In this document: positions 37,780-49,391 of the stretch, in pieces
Numbering within the stretch: position 1 is the stretch's first letter
Layout of the letters: each line of letters begins with the position of its first letter
From: Watersipora subatra
Taxonomy: Eukaryota > Bryozoa > Gymnolaemata > Cheilostomatida > Watersiporidae
Assembly: GCF_963576615.1 (NCBI RefSeq)
Contig: NC_088708.1
Span: 9,114,001-9,178,000 of the forward strand
Direction of reading: 5' to 3'
Length of the DNA stretch: 64,000 nt
Translations under genes and position numbers: made by a program
The notes under the pieces: generated by a model
What the model saw: the letters and a program-made list of their open reading frames with translations, nothing else
The model's database searches: none
What the model was told of the DNA's origin: nothing

Positions 37780-39592
37780 ATGTCTGGATGGGCTAGAGTA
37801 AACCCCTTTCTGTCTCGGATAAGCCCAATTGTGCTTAGAAGTGTGCAAGAGCACAAGGGACTAATATCACATTTTCCCTCATTAAGATGTCTGCCCCCAA
37901 CACGGGTTAGTACAATAAATTAACTTCATACCACTTGAACTGTTAGCTAAAATCATGTTGTTTGTGACAATCTTCAAGGCTGTGAAACATTTTGCTTCCT
38001 CGTTTTTCGTAGATAGACACCCCTTCTCATTGACTCTTGCTTCAAAGCATTTTCACAGCGGCACCAATACTAAAAAGGCTAGTCAAAAATTCTGCTGATA
38101 AACTAAAGTATAAAATAAATGTTAACCTTATATGTTTCTGCCTTTTGCATTCAAGCTCTACTTGATTGCGCATGATACTCTGACCATTTCCCTAATACGT
38201 GCGTGCATTTTTGTGCTCACTCTCCTTCCCTTTTCCCTTTTTTTTAACTTTTATTCTTTCTTTCCCGCTCTCTCTTTCTTTTCATTTTTCCCTTTACTGT
38301 CTTATCATGCTTGTTTCTCTGTTTCTTTTTCACTTTCTTAAGAAGCGGTAGCCTGTTGCTATGCATTAGTTTTAAAATCTGCAGACATGCTCATGTTCTC
38401 TAGATTCAATATTGTACGTAATACACTGGTTGACTGGTGAAATTCACTCTGTTATATGTAATATTCTCGAATGTAAAGCTGCCACTTGTGTTTTAGTTAA
38501 ACATTAGGTCGATATCTGCGCAAAGGTCTTATGCTACACTCACTGCTGGGGAACAAAAAATATATGATGCTGTGATAAAAGGCTTCCCTTCAGCCAGCTT
38601 CATAAAAGTTGAAGATATATCTGGTAAGTAAAGTAGGTATCCAATGAATCTTTACTCTCATGCCTTGTGCCAAGCTTGTTAAGAGAATGGAGCTATTCGT
38701 CCCTTTTAGTTTTTATGACAGCTCAGCAGCAGTCTTTTTCTTAATAAATAGTAATAATAAATATTCCTAAACAGTTTGTTGTTTGCATTTCAGTGGCCTC
38801 TCAATCTATTCCTGGAATTATGACAGGTTTAATTATTTGCGCAAAAGATAACACTATTGAAATCATAGGAACCATTTTTTAGACTAGAGTTAATAGCATT
38901 GGTGGTTTTTACATATATATGTAGCAGCATTAGCATATAGTGGGCACTCTTGTACTGCAGCAGGTCGCTAGTTATCATATCCTGAAATGGTTAACATGTT
39001 CAACACTATCAGTCATCATGGAACTGGTATCATGTATACATAGGGTCAAGTACTTCAGTCACCATGAAACTGACATCATGTATACATACGGTCAAGTATT
39101 TCAGTCACCATGAAACTGGTATCATGTATCTATAGGATCAAGTCCTTCAGTCACCATGAAACTGGTATCATGTATACGCAGTGTCAAGTATTTCAGTCAC
39201 CATAAATCTGATGATTAGTTTTGTCAGGTATGTGTCACTTGCTAAGGTGCTGTTGTCCTCAGGTGGGTGTGGTGCCATGTTTGATGTGATAATTGAGTCA
39301 ACCGAGTTCCAAGGCAAGAAGCTTGTTCAACAACATATGATGGTGAATCGGGTAATTATCACATTTTTTTCTGTTTACTGTATCATTCTTAATTCGAAGA
39401 ACATATTGTATATGTATGTATATGTATTTGTTAATGGCACCATTGTATTATATTACTGGCAGCGGTATGCATGACAGCGCATAGCATAGTCAGCACACCC
39501 ATTTAGCTGATTGTAATCTGTTTCAGGTGCTCAAGTTAGAGATTGCTGACATGCATGGGATCCGTATTACTACCAAGGCCAGCGCTAGTTGA
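37780..39592 (+). CDS. BOLA3: BOLA3-like mitochondrial BolA protein, complete, 4 exons, 135 aa
   Basis: Exons 37780-37905, 38497-38623, 39263-39351 and 39527-39592 join in phase (408 nt with TGA stop). BolA proteins work with monothiol glutaredoxins and NFU1 in delivering iron-sulfur clusters to mitochondrial enzymes; BOLA3 is the mitochondrial member. The diagnostic core is present: VEDISG then GGCGAMFDVIIES, LVQQHMMVNR (with the conserved His) and the C-terminal LEIADMHGIRITT. The GGCGAM Cys is typical of BOLA3 rather than BOLA1 or BOLA2. The first 45-50 residues are rich in Arg and Ser with almost no acidic residues, as expected for a mitochondrial presequence, making the protein longer than the human one (107 aa). 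The exon 2 acceptor is placed at 38496 because the AG eleven bases downstream (38506-38507) breaks the frame. A 46-bp minisatellite sits in intron 2. Confidence 0.93.
39000..39218. repeat. 46-bp minisatellite, about 4.8 units, in BOLA3 intron 2
   Basis: Units contain TTCAGTCACCATGAAACTGG and TATCATGTATACATAGGGTCAAG. The array ends about 45 bases before exon 3. Confidence 0.9.
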
Positions 39593-40647
39593 TACACAAA
39601 GTAACTCTGAGTTTATTGTGCAAGGCACTATGAAACTGCGTTAATATTTGGAAGACTCTGACTTCCTGACTTCAATCCACCTCAGTCATGTACGATGAGC
39701 GTGACCGAAGGCATTTCGTTTCCAATTACTGTATCTTTTGCACGGTTTCGCGGACTGAAAGCCGACAGCTATCTAATCAATGAGCATCAAATAGATCTGC
39801 TGCTTGGCGTGTGTTTAAGGCAGCAAGGTGAATGTCATAGGAAGTAGATGTACATGTGGGATGTAGTCGCTGTAGCTGCTGCAACTACTCACCGATATTG
39901 ATCTTCACAGATGGTGTATAGCAATAACATACAGTAATAAGTTTTATGGCTCGGTAATATAAATATGTGCTTGGCAAGACAAAGTCATTGCTCGTCTTAA
40001 TTCCTCTACCTCGTCTCTCTCCCTATTGATTCATTCTCTCTCAACTATTTATAGTCTGATTAGTTGCTAATGGAGAATTCTTTTCACGCAGGCACACTCG
40101 CAGGCACACTCGTCATTGTCCTCTATTGGAGCGCTACCATCACTCCTAGCAGAGACTTAATATGAGTGCACTTAATCAAAGCTGCATATATTTTTAGACT
40201 GATCTATGTGAATCGGCAAAATATAGATATATATATATATATAGATATATACATGTGATATAATGATATCTTTTGCTGTAAAGATTCTAGAAGGAAAATA
40301 AGTTAATAATCCGAAGACCGTAGAACACGTACTGGTGTACACGGTAGACTGCGGACACAGCGCTCTATCTCTCGCTTTGTCTATGTGTAAGAGAATGAGT
40401 TAGCAAAATAGTTCATGCTTGTAGCTAGAGGTGTAACGATTGTGCTTCACCAGTTCTGTAAATATACATTATGTCTATGCCAAAGAGAGCTTTCTAGCAA
40501 TTAATCCATATAGAAGTATATGTTAGCGTAAATTTTAAAAAATTGTTCTATTCCTAGCATCTGTGTCTTTTGTCATATCAAAAATTTATGCAAAGCATAG
40601 ATAATAGTGAGTTTTACATAAGCTTTGCATTGCTATCAATCACTGCT
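39593..40647. other. Convergent spacer between BOLA3 and the MATH-like gene
   Basis: The two genes meet tail to tail. Holds an AT-rich microsatellite near 40216-40260 (ATAGATATATATA...). No gene or clear element seen otherwise. Confidence 0.6.
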
Positions 40648-43600
40648 TTAATGAGGTCCGTTCTCCATTAGTCTTCGTTCGTCAGCTCGGTGGTAAGCTG
40701 TTCCACGCTGCCCCATCGACGAACGTGGAGTGCTAGGATATGAGGAACCGCCTCTACCGTTATCCGATGGTACATAATCACTATCATATCCAGCATATGA
40801 AGCTCTTCCTGTTGGCATTGTTGAGTTTAGCATGTTGCGTCGACCATCACTTACTGGTTGCGAACGGCTGCGGCCTCCACTGCCACTTTTGCTGATAGTG
40901 GCTTGATGCCCTCTATCGCTGTACATGTCAAAATCCCTTTCATAGCTCGTCTTTGATCGCCTTTCACTATAATAGTCACCATAATCACTCCTTGAATCAC
41001 TTGGTTTGCTGGTCCTCGTAGATGGCATGGGCCGCGTGCCATCTTTGCCATAGTGTTCGTTATATTGGGGACCATTAGGTTTGGCCATGTGGTCCGTTCT
41101 ATAGTCACAGTCTGAACGGTAGCCATCGTAATTGTTTGCCAACATTTTGCTACTTTGTCTTGGATTGTGTTCTAAGTAATCGGTATATTCACCGCCAGCG
41201 CTTGAATTTCTCCTATTGGCAGCTCGACGCTCTGGCACTGGAGAGTAACAGCTAGGATCTGCGCTTTTAGATCGTGGACCTCTGGTTCCTGGCACCGGCA
41301 GGCTACTACCATCCATTTGGCCTCTGCCATGCTGTCTATCATATGGATCATGCATATTCTGATCAGCTCTGCTGTAGCCAGTGTCATAGCCAACTTGGTT
41401 TGGCATCATATGGCCGTGAATACCCTGCTGAGTGCCTCCTTGTCCAACCAATCCTGGCGTCTGCATTCCTGTATTGCTGTAAGAATATTGACCGTTAGAC
41501 TGGTGTGGCGAGCTTGCTCCAAGTTGGTTTTGTGGACTGTTAATATTTCTGTAGAATGGATCCTGCATCGTGTTTGGTGTTCTCTCCGAGTGGGTGTCGC
41601 TGTAGCCAGGTTGGGCTTGGCCAGGTGGCTGTGGTCTCGGTGCCATTTGGTTCAGATCATATTCACCTTTGGAGTCTTTTTGTGCTATTGCCGTTTGGTA
41701 GCTGTGAACCTGTTTTTCTAATATCAGATTTTCCTTCTGTAAGACGGACATTTCTTTGCTGCAATACAAATATGAGCTTTAGATGCTGATTTGGGTAACT
41801 CTTGTTCTAAGGATGAAAAATCTCATCATGTTACAACAAATACAAAGTTTGAGACCTGGTTCAGTTAAGGCTCGGAGCTCTGCTCCTAGTACGCATACAT
41901 TGGCAAAAGGCGTAGAATATTCAATTATTTCTCATTAGTAAGACTTTCTTGCTCCCAGCCTCATTGCCGTTTTATCAGTAATACTTGCCAGTCGGTATTA
42001 GTGATATTGATTTGATTAATGAAATGAATAAATGCTAGAAATTATTTAATTATAGATATGCTCACGAAAACCTCTGCTGTTAAAAACACCCAATTATCCT
42101 TCCGGCAAATACGTAACATAGATTTGTGCTGTTTGCATTTTATTCAAGCTGAAAGCAGCTGCTTTAGAATCATCAACAATTTAAGTGGTTCATCACCGCA
42201 GTTACATGTACTGTATAAGCATTTTCATTACAGCCATTCGTAATGGCTCCCTTGACTATTCAGAAATTTATTAAACTGACACACTAATCTTATCCGAATT
42301 TCTTGGCGGGTGTATTCTTTCATACTTTTGCAGCAATAGGTAGCAGAATATCTATGTTAGGATGTAATACATGAATGCATGTAATAAATATTTAATGTGT
42401 TTCCTCTGATATAGGCTATATTGAGCTCCTATTGATTACATCAATTTCTACCTAGTTTATATTACCAGATCTATCAGAAGCTAGAACTATCTCTTGTCCC
42501 TGATACCATGGACTAAATCTCTGTTCATTCCCCATGTGTTATATACCAACCTCTTCTAAACCTAACAATTTGTAAGCCTGTCTGAAATCATCTAAATTTA
42601 GTTCAGATGATGTTTGTACACTGCTATTACATTGTAATTGTAAATTAAACATTGGGTATAGTTGATCACACAAATTGATACAACGTGAAATACACCCTGT
42701 TTTATCAGTCTCCCACATCTACCTGTGAGAAGAAAACTCCCGACAGATTTATACAACTCATACATACAACATTTGTAGCTTATGAGCGCGAATGACGTTG
42801 TCTGTCATTGTATACTCGACATCTTTGAGAAGCAATGAATCTCTCCACTCCACTTGTACCGTCATGGTGTTGGAGTGGTCATACACATAAATGCTGTTTG
42901 CATCTATGATCTGCAACAATAATCAGGTTTGCTAGCAATATTACAAAAGGTGAGATGTATTTTATATTGATGAGCGTGATGAAGGCATTAGCTAAACTGG
43001 TCGTTTGTAACTCTGGTTCTTACTGCGATGTACATTTTTAGTAAATGTATAGTGTATATACGCTCTTAAGATTAATGGTTCCTGAAAACAAATGCAACTC
43101 GCATTTTACCAATCAACATAATCATGCCTAGGCTAAAAGCTTATATAGGCAAAATGAATGACTAATAGCATTTACTCTGAAATGGAGAGTTGTGGTAATT
43201 GCAAAAATTACATGTCGGTGACCCACATGTCACCTGCTCTAGCAGATGAGATGCTCATGATGGCTGATAGCTAATATATTTAAAATTTACTTACTAAGTC
43301 GCCTTACAACTAGCAAAAGTCAGCTTGTATGAGTTCACAGCTAGCGCCACTGTCAGTAGTTGGGTGGTATGGGTGTCACTGTTTGTCAGTGGTTAATACG
43401 CTCACAGCTGGTATGAGTGTCACTGTTTGTCAGTGGTTAATAAGCTCACAGCTGGTATGATTGTCACTGTTTGCCAGTAATTAATAAGCTCACAGCTGGT
43501 ATGAGTGTCACTGTTTGTCGTCGGTAGTTATGAGTTCCCAGCTGGTATGGCTGTCACTGTTTGTCAGTAGTTATGAGCTCGCAGCTGGTATGAGTGTCAC

Positions 43601-46600
43601 TGTTTGTCAGTAGTTAATAAGCTCACAGCTGGTATGAGTGTCACTGTTCGTCAGTAGTTATGAGTTCACAGCTGGTATGGGTGTCGCTGTTTGTCAGTAG
43701 TTAAGAGCTCGCAGCTGGTACGAGTGTCACTGTTTGTCAGTAGTTATGGGCTCACAGCTAGTAGGAGTGTCAAGGTTTATCAGTAGTTATGAGCTCACAG
43801 CCGGTATGAGTGTGACCATTTGTCAGTCATTATGACCTTACAGCTGGTATAGGTGTCAATGTTTGTCAGTAGTTATAAGCTCACAGCTGGTGTAGGTGTC
43901 ACTGTTTGTCAGTCAAGGTGAGCTCACAGCTGGTATGTGTGTCACTGTATGTCAAAGTGAACTCATAGCTAGTATGGGTGTAACTGTTAATACCACGTTT
44001 GCAATTGCTCATTGCTTTAAAATTTTCAAGTTTTATCAACTGGCCTACTAGATCAGTGCCTTTCACTATTACCAATCATGAAAATGCTCTTGATTGTTCG
44101 CAACCACATCCTATGTAATGATGATTTCTATGAAAGTCAGCCGTGCTGCGTTATTTTTCAGACGACCGTGTCAAACCCTACTCATTGTTATAGCTTCGCT
44201 CTTGCACTTGTGCCGGTGCTGTTTTCATTGTTTTAAAGGTGAAATGTATGTGACAGTCAGTGTAGGCTATTCGCTTCGCAATATTGATTATAGAACAACG
44301 GCTTCGCTGCATTCTAAGCAGGTCAGCTTATATTCCTACTACAGTGAGACTGATTTATTTATGAGAAATAATGATGAGAACAATAGACACTAGTCCTCAA
44401 CTACTAGATGTCAATATGCATTGTAAACTCCAAGGGCTTCGTGCAATTGTTTTGCGGTCTGCCCATTGCGCAGCCTTCATACCATTGATCCATTATTCTA
44501 TAATTTCAAGTTGTAAAAAGCGAGATTAATGAAAGCTAATATATTTGTTTTTGTGTAGATTTCTAGTGTAAGCAGTAAATATGCTAAAAAGTCAAATAAT
44601 GAATTATAAAATATATTATAAATGTTTATTTTTTCTAAAAACTTCAATCAAAAAGATTTTATTGAATGCGCCTAACTTGTTTCATATACATGTACCAGCA
44701 AATAGAACATAGACACAATGCTACATAAGTACAAAAGTGCATGGGGTTATATTTGATAGGTCAGCTTATTTAATTGCCCTGCTCTCTTTCTGAAAACATT
44801 AAAATTATATAGTAGAGCTTAAGCATAATTGAAAACAATTCCAAGTTTTGCTTGTATTCTGTTTATCCATCATAGCGGTTTCAAATATATTTGCATAGAT
44901 ATAGTATGTTTATGCAGGATAGTTCAAGACACATACTAGCTTTTCTATCAATATTTTTTTTAATATTAACTGAGAACCATTGAGGGAAAGATAGTCCATG
45001 CATTAAACTATCTATAAGCTGATGTGGAGTCAATTCATATGCGGCAGCCAGATTTTCTGTGAGTCTCTGTAGTTAAACATGGACTATTACTTATGTCTAA
45101 ACTTGTGTGTTGCACTCATTAGAGCTGAATAGAGCCCCAATCTGTATTCTCTAAACAGATTATACTAAGGATGCTGACAATTCAAAACAACAACAATTAC
45201 TTTTTAACACTTGTGCAAAGTCATGAAATTCAGGTTCAGTAAGTGTTAAGAAATACAAAATGCCCAGCGGAAGTCTGCCGCAGGTCTGAGTAGAAATGTC
45301 TAGATGACAGGCACTTATTTGCCTCCGCTCTCATGGGAATTAAGTATTTGCTGACACCGCCACTTGCCAAAGTAACTAAGAGCGCTCAAGATAGAAGCAG
45401 CTATTCACTCTAATAGTCTTTTATAAGCAACCACCAAAGTATTTTGTATAAGGTACATACTTCTTTCATCATGATTGGCATGGGAACTTCAAGGCCAAAG
45501 TCATCTTGAGGTTGCTGGATGTAGTATCTAGTGTAGGGAGAGTTGACAGCATTCACCAGCTTTTGATTGCCGTAGGCAGGTAGCACGCTAACACCGATAG
45601 TCATCATACGTATACAGTTCCGTGGTATGGTGGCGATGTCGCCATAGAAGATATAAAACTTTAACCTCTCTGATTTCATGTGCGCCTCAAAATGCCACAC
45701 CTGCTTGTCTCTGTCGTAACACTTCATCGCCTTATGACGGTTTTTATCCATGGGTATAGTGAGGAGAGACAAGGATACGACTTGATAGCACTCTATTTTT
45801 ATGGTGATTACACCTTTTGGCGATGCCACTTTGTAGATATTCGTTGGCAACACAACCTTATCAGGAGTGTCGGCATTCGTGAAGAGAGAAGACATCTCAG
45901 GGCTTGTTATGACTTTTTGCTGAAGATGGTTTGGTAAAGCTTTCGGATGGCTCTGGCTGCTGGCAGTGCTAGTGGGAACTTTTACTGGAGATATCGGTGT
46001 GGGCTCGATTGTTCCCACATGAATTCTATAGTTGAACTTGCAGTAGTGGTCATAGTTTGACAGCCTCTTCAAGGTCACAGTGCTGCCGCCCCTCACATCT
46101 GTTGGGTTTCTTTCGTTAATTCTCAGATTAATGTTCCACTCCATGGCACCAAACGGGAATATTCCAGTTTCTAGTCGGATATCATTTAAGGGAAATTTCG
46201 CTTTGTCCTTTTCGGTCATAGGTAACTGTAGCTGATATTCAAAATGAGACCTAATGTTGCATAGCGTAACTTCAACAAACAGTTGTTCCTTCGCCATTAT
46301 GAATCCTCTTTTAGGGTTTTTGACATCGCTCGAAGAAATGAATGATTTCCTACCTTGTGTTGGTTGTTGTTTGCTGAATACCTTACCCGTGTCCATAAAA
46401 GACTCATTTGCCGTATAGTGTCCACGATTAAGCATCGAGAAACCAAAATCCGCTGTAACAAAAAGACCCGGAGTTGGATTCTTCAGTGTCAAATACGCAC
46501 CTATATGAGATTCCTTCTCTTGCTTGGTTAGTTTTATGTTCCATTTTTGATGCCCGCACAAGAACTCAGAAGAGATGATCTCTTTTGCTGTGTCAGTCCC

Positions 46601-46681
46601 GATGTTGATGGGTAAGATAAAAGTGTAAACGTGAGTGTTTTGTCGGTCGTCTAGCTTGACGAGCCTGTGTAGCTTGGCCAT
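40648..46681 (-). CDS. Tandem MATH/TRAF-like domain protein with coiled coil and disordered tail, complete, 823 aa
   Basis: Exons 46681-45461, 42910-42771 and 41758-40648 (2472 nt) join in phase with consensus ends (donors GTATGT and GTTGTA; acceptors TTGTTGCAG and TGTATTGCAG). The ATG sits in a good context (CAGCATGG). Residues about 14-130 fit a MATH fold: IISSEFLCGHQKWNIKL, GAYLTLKNP, FVTADFGFSMLN and LFVEVTL. A second, weaker MATH-like unit follows at about 145-232 (FGAMEWNINLRI), then a Pro/Ser/Thr linker (about 233-275) and a third beta-rich unit (about 290-405). Exons 2 and 3 meet in a predicted coiled coil (RAHKLQIKEMSVLQKENLIL). The last 330 residues are low in hydrophobics and rich in Ser, Tyr, Arg, Gly and Pro, so probably disordered. 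MATH domains usually bind peptides in TRAF or ubiquitin-ligase settings, but there is no RING, BTB or protease domain. Function unknown. Intron 1 holds a 43-bp minisatellite. Confidence 0.8.
43337..43985. repeat. 42-44-bp minisatellite, about 15 units, in intron 1 of the MATH-like gene
   Basis: Diverged units of the form AGCTGGTATGAGTGTCACTG plus TTTGTCAGTAGTTATGAGCTCAC. Units vary in length by a few bases and decay toward both ends. Confidence 0.9.
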
Positions 46682-47087
46682 GCTGGATATGAAATAAAGT
46701 GCTCTACATTAGCAAGAACGCTTTATAGTTGTCGATATCGGATCAATATTTGTGTGTAGTGGCGCTACTGTATAATCTACACAATTCTATTTCACTCCCA
46801 AAGGTGTCCAACAGTTAACCACTAATCAGATCAAAGCAGCCTACAAGTAGAAAGTATGTTAGACAAGTGTTAGGGTGGAAGCTGGAGCAAAAAGCACGGT
46901 TAGATGTAACTGTCACACAGTTCCAAGTCGATGTATGGAAATTCCACAACAGCTAGTCATTCTTGTAGCAGCCTTCCGATACTATACCACAACAGGATAG
47001 TCAATATATAATTAATGTTTGCATTCACTATTGGGTAAGAATAAACTCTCATGACGGGCAGCCTCTAACTGTGGTCCAATTTGGTAC

Positions 47088-47276
47088 ACATACCAGTCAC
47101 ATACCAGTCACATACCAGTCACATACCAGTCACATACCAGTCACATACCAGTCACATACCAGTCACATACCAGTCACATACCAGTCACATACCAGTCACA
47201 TACCAGTCACATACCAGTCACATACCAGTCACATACCAGTCACATACCAGTCACATACCAGTCACATACCAGTCAC
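47088..47276. repeat. 11-bp minisatellite (ACATACCAGTC), about 17 units
   Basis: Near-perfect 11-bp head-to-tail array about 400 bp upstream of the MATH-like gene start. Because 11 is not a multiple of three, the plus frame reads a 33-bp superperiod (SHIPVTYQSHT), giving a spurious open frame. Confidence 0.95.
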
Positions 47277-48430
47277 AGATATTAAGTTAGTTGAATAGCT
47301 GACAAAAAAGCAATTCCCAAATCATTGCTAATTAGTAGACAATCTGCATGGCTTCTCTTGACCCATTTGTGATCATACTGAACTGTTGACCTCGGTCAGC
47401 GGATGATTAGTGTCTCATGATTTTGTCTAAGGTAGCAATATATATAGAACATAATTTATAGAGGAAAGATTTTCATGATCTTATTACACACATAATCAAC
47501 TTTATAATGTTATGACGCTGATCTGCAAAAGCATTCTATTTAATCTATATTTGGAAATGGAAAAACTTTTAGTATGAGAGAAAAGTTCCTATTAACATTC
47601 AATAGCTCTGCCAGTAATTTCATATGATACTTCTATAAAATATAGAAGCAGTTTGAAATATTACCTTTGTGTAGTTTTCTAACATGTAATTTTAATATCA
47701 TGTGTAGTACAAGTTCGCGGAAGACTTAATTTCAATTCGAGTTAAACTACACTGTACTTCAAAGGTTTGCTTCTGCAATCATTTATCGCTTAGGCATTTC
47801 TGCTGGCTAAAACAAATTGTCACTCATCGCTGCCAATGAGTGTCTAACTGGATTAGCATTTAATCAATTTGACATAATACACCGCTGTCGCTATGATAAA
47901 GTGACAAACGGATGGAAATGTGTGCTCAGTAAATAAGAGCAAGCATTGAATGTTAAACTCGAGAGATATCAGCCGTAATGAACTATAATAGCCAGTATGT
48001 TTATCCAACCTTCAGTCTCCACAGTCCATGCACTCAATAATTGTATTGCTAATTATTTTAATCTTCTCTCGAAAGAGATTAGCCGTATACCTAAACTTAG
48101 TGGTTTCATGCTTTCCTCGTTTAAATTTCTGTTTTTGCATTTATGATGCCACATGCCACCTTTTTATTCACAAACATACTTTTCTGTGGCACCATATGTA
48201 AAACATTTTATCTATAAAAATGATTATGAACAAAAAAATAACTAGAGTGCTGGTCTGTTGACTCCGTGACTCCAGTGAGAAACACAAACCTAGAAAAGGG
48301 TAAGTAACTTCAACTTATTCCAACACTCTAGTTATAACTCTTCGCACTTTTCAGAGAGTGGAGTACTGTTAGCAGTAGGTCTGACTTCTTATCCATTGTG
48401 ATGTATCCAACACAATGCTGTATCCGTACT

Positions 48431-48656
48431 GTTTCATTTGAAACCATACACTATGCTCTTGAGACTATATATAGGTATATACGGTATATATAAGTATATA
48501 TATACTGTATACACGTGTCATATATGACATATACCCTACATTGTACTTCAAAGGTTGCTTATTGGGTTGCTTGCTTCTAGTCATATATATGAGACTATAT
48601 ATATGACTGTATATATATAGTCTCATAATGAGCATAGTGTATGGTTTCAAATGAAA
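48431..48656. mobile_element. Palindromic MITE-like element with 28-bp inverted termini
   Basis: Termini GTTTCATTTGAAACCATACA..CTATGCTC at the left and the exact complement at the right (about 48629-48656). The outermost 14 bases are themselves palindromic (GTTTCATTTGAAAC). The interior is AT-dinucleotide rich with further inverted pieces. No coding capacity; target duplication not identified. Confidence 0.6.
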
Positions 48657-49142
48657 CCGGGTATGGAAATAGCATCGTGCTTAAAAACCTCACTTTTACT
48701 CATTCCACAGGGAATTAACAGTATTATAGTTTGAGATGAACACTGAATCAGAGTCTATAAATCTTCAATTAATGCTGCTCTTTGACCAATCATCTAGGTC
48801 AAAGAGTACTGACATAAGACGCTTCGGTCAAAAGAAGGTGACTCATCATTTGCATCCCTCAATCATAGAAAAGTGGCCCAAATAGGTATAGCTATTTTAA
48901 TAATTACATCTGTGAAAGGACTTGAACACCACAGATGTCCTCTGTTGTCATATTGGGTTGCTTGCTTCTATGAATGTTGAAATGATTCATAAGAGAACAG
49001 ATTAAACTAGTAAAAGGTTAAGGCTTTCTTGGCAACCTAAATAAGCAAATCACCAAGCACCATAGCAGCGTTTGGTGGCAGCCATGAGAATACAGCAGCA
49101 TGTGGGTTGGCTGACACAATACCAATAGCTTCTTGTTTATAA

Positions 49143-49148
49143 TTTATT
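49143..49148 (-). promoter_or_regulatory. Candidate eEF2K polyadenylation signal
   Basis: AATAAA on the minus strand, about 245 bases past the eEF2K stop. It is the nearest canonical hexamer I found; no transcript evidence. Confidence 0.4.
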
Positions 49149-49391
49149 AGAGAAACTGACCACTTATTCAATATGTGCTAAAACAAATATAAAAAATAAC
49201 TGTACGAGTGAAACTAATCATACACTGCATAGTACCGAACGTAGACAACTTGTTCAGACACGAAGTTTCTGGACTAAAACAACTTGTGAAATTTAAAAAC
49301 ATATTTTTGACCACAGGCTATTGTAGACTAATCAACACAATATAAGCTCCTTTGAGAGTCAGAGTTAAACAAGCAAGAAAATATGCTGGAT

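Larger units (their letters stand above)
46682..49142. other. Spacer between the MATH-like gene and eEF2K
   Basis: Holds the 11-bp array (47088-47276) and the palindromic MITE (48431-48656). Both flanking genes are on the minus strand, so the promoter of the MATH-like gene should be here; I see no recognisable core element and no other gene. Confidence 0.6.

Noticed and set aside
38508..38623. BOLA3 exon 2 starting at the later acceptor AG (38506-38507)
   Set aside because: It forces a frame with an early stop; the acceptor at 38496 keeps phase and has a better pyrimidine tract.
41274..41789. Several plus-strand frames of 74-134 codons
   Set aside because: Antisense shadows of exon 3 of the MATH-like gene.
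43337..43985. CRISPR-like regular repeats
   Set aside because: Units are contiguous with no unique spacers, and the DNA is eukaryotic; these are minisatellites. The same holds for 5763-6016 and 50126-51318.
47071..47298. 75-codon SHIPVTYQ frame
   Set aside because: Read-through of an 11-bp tandem repeat.
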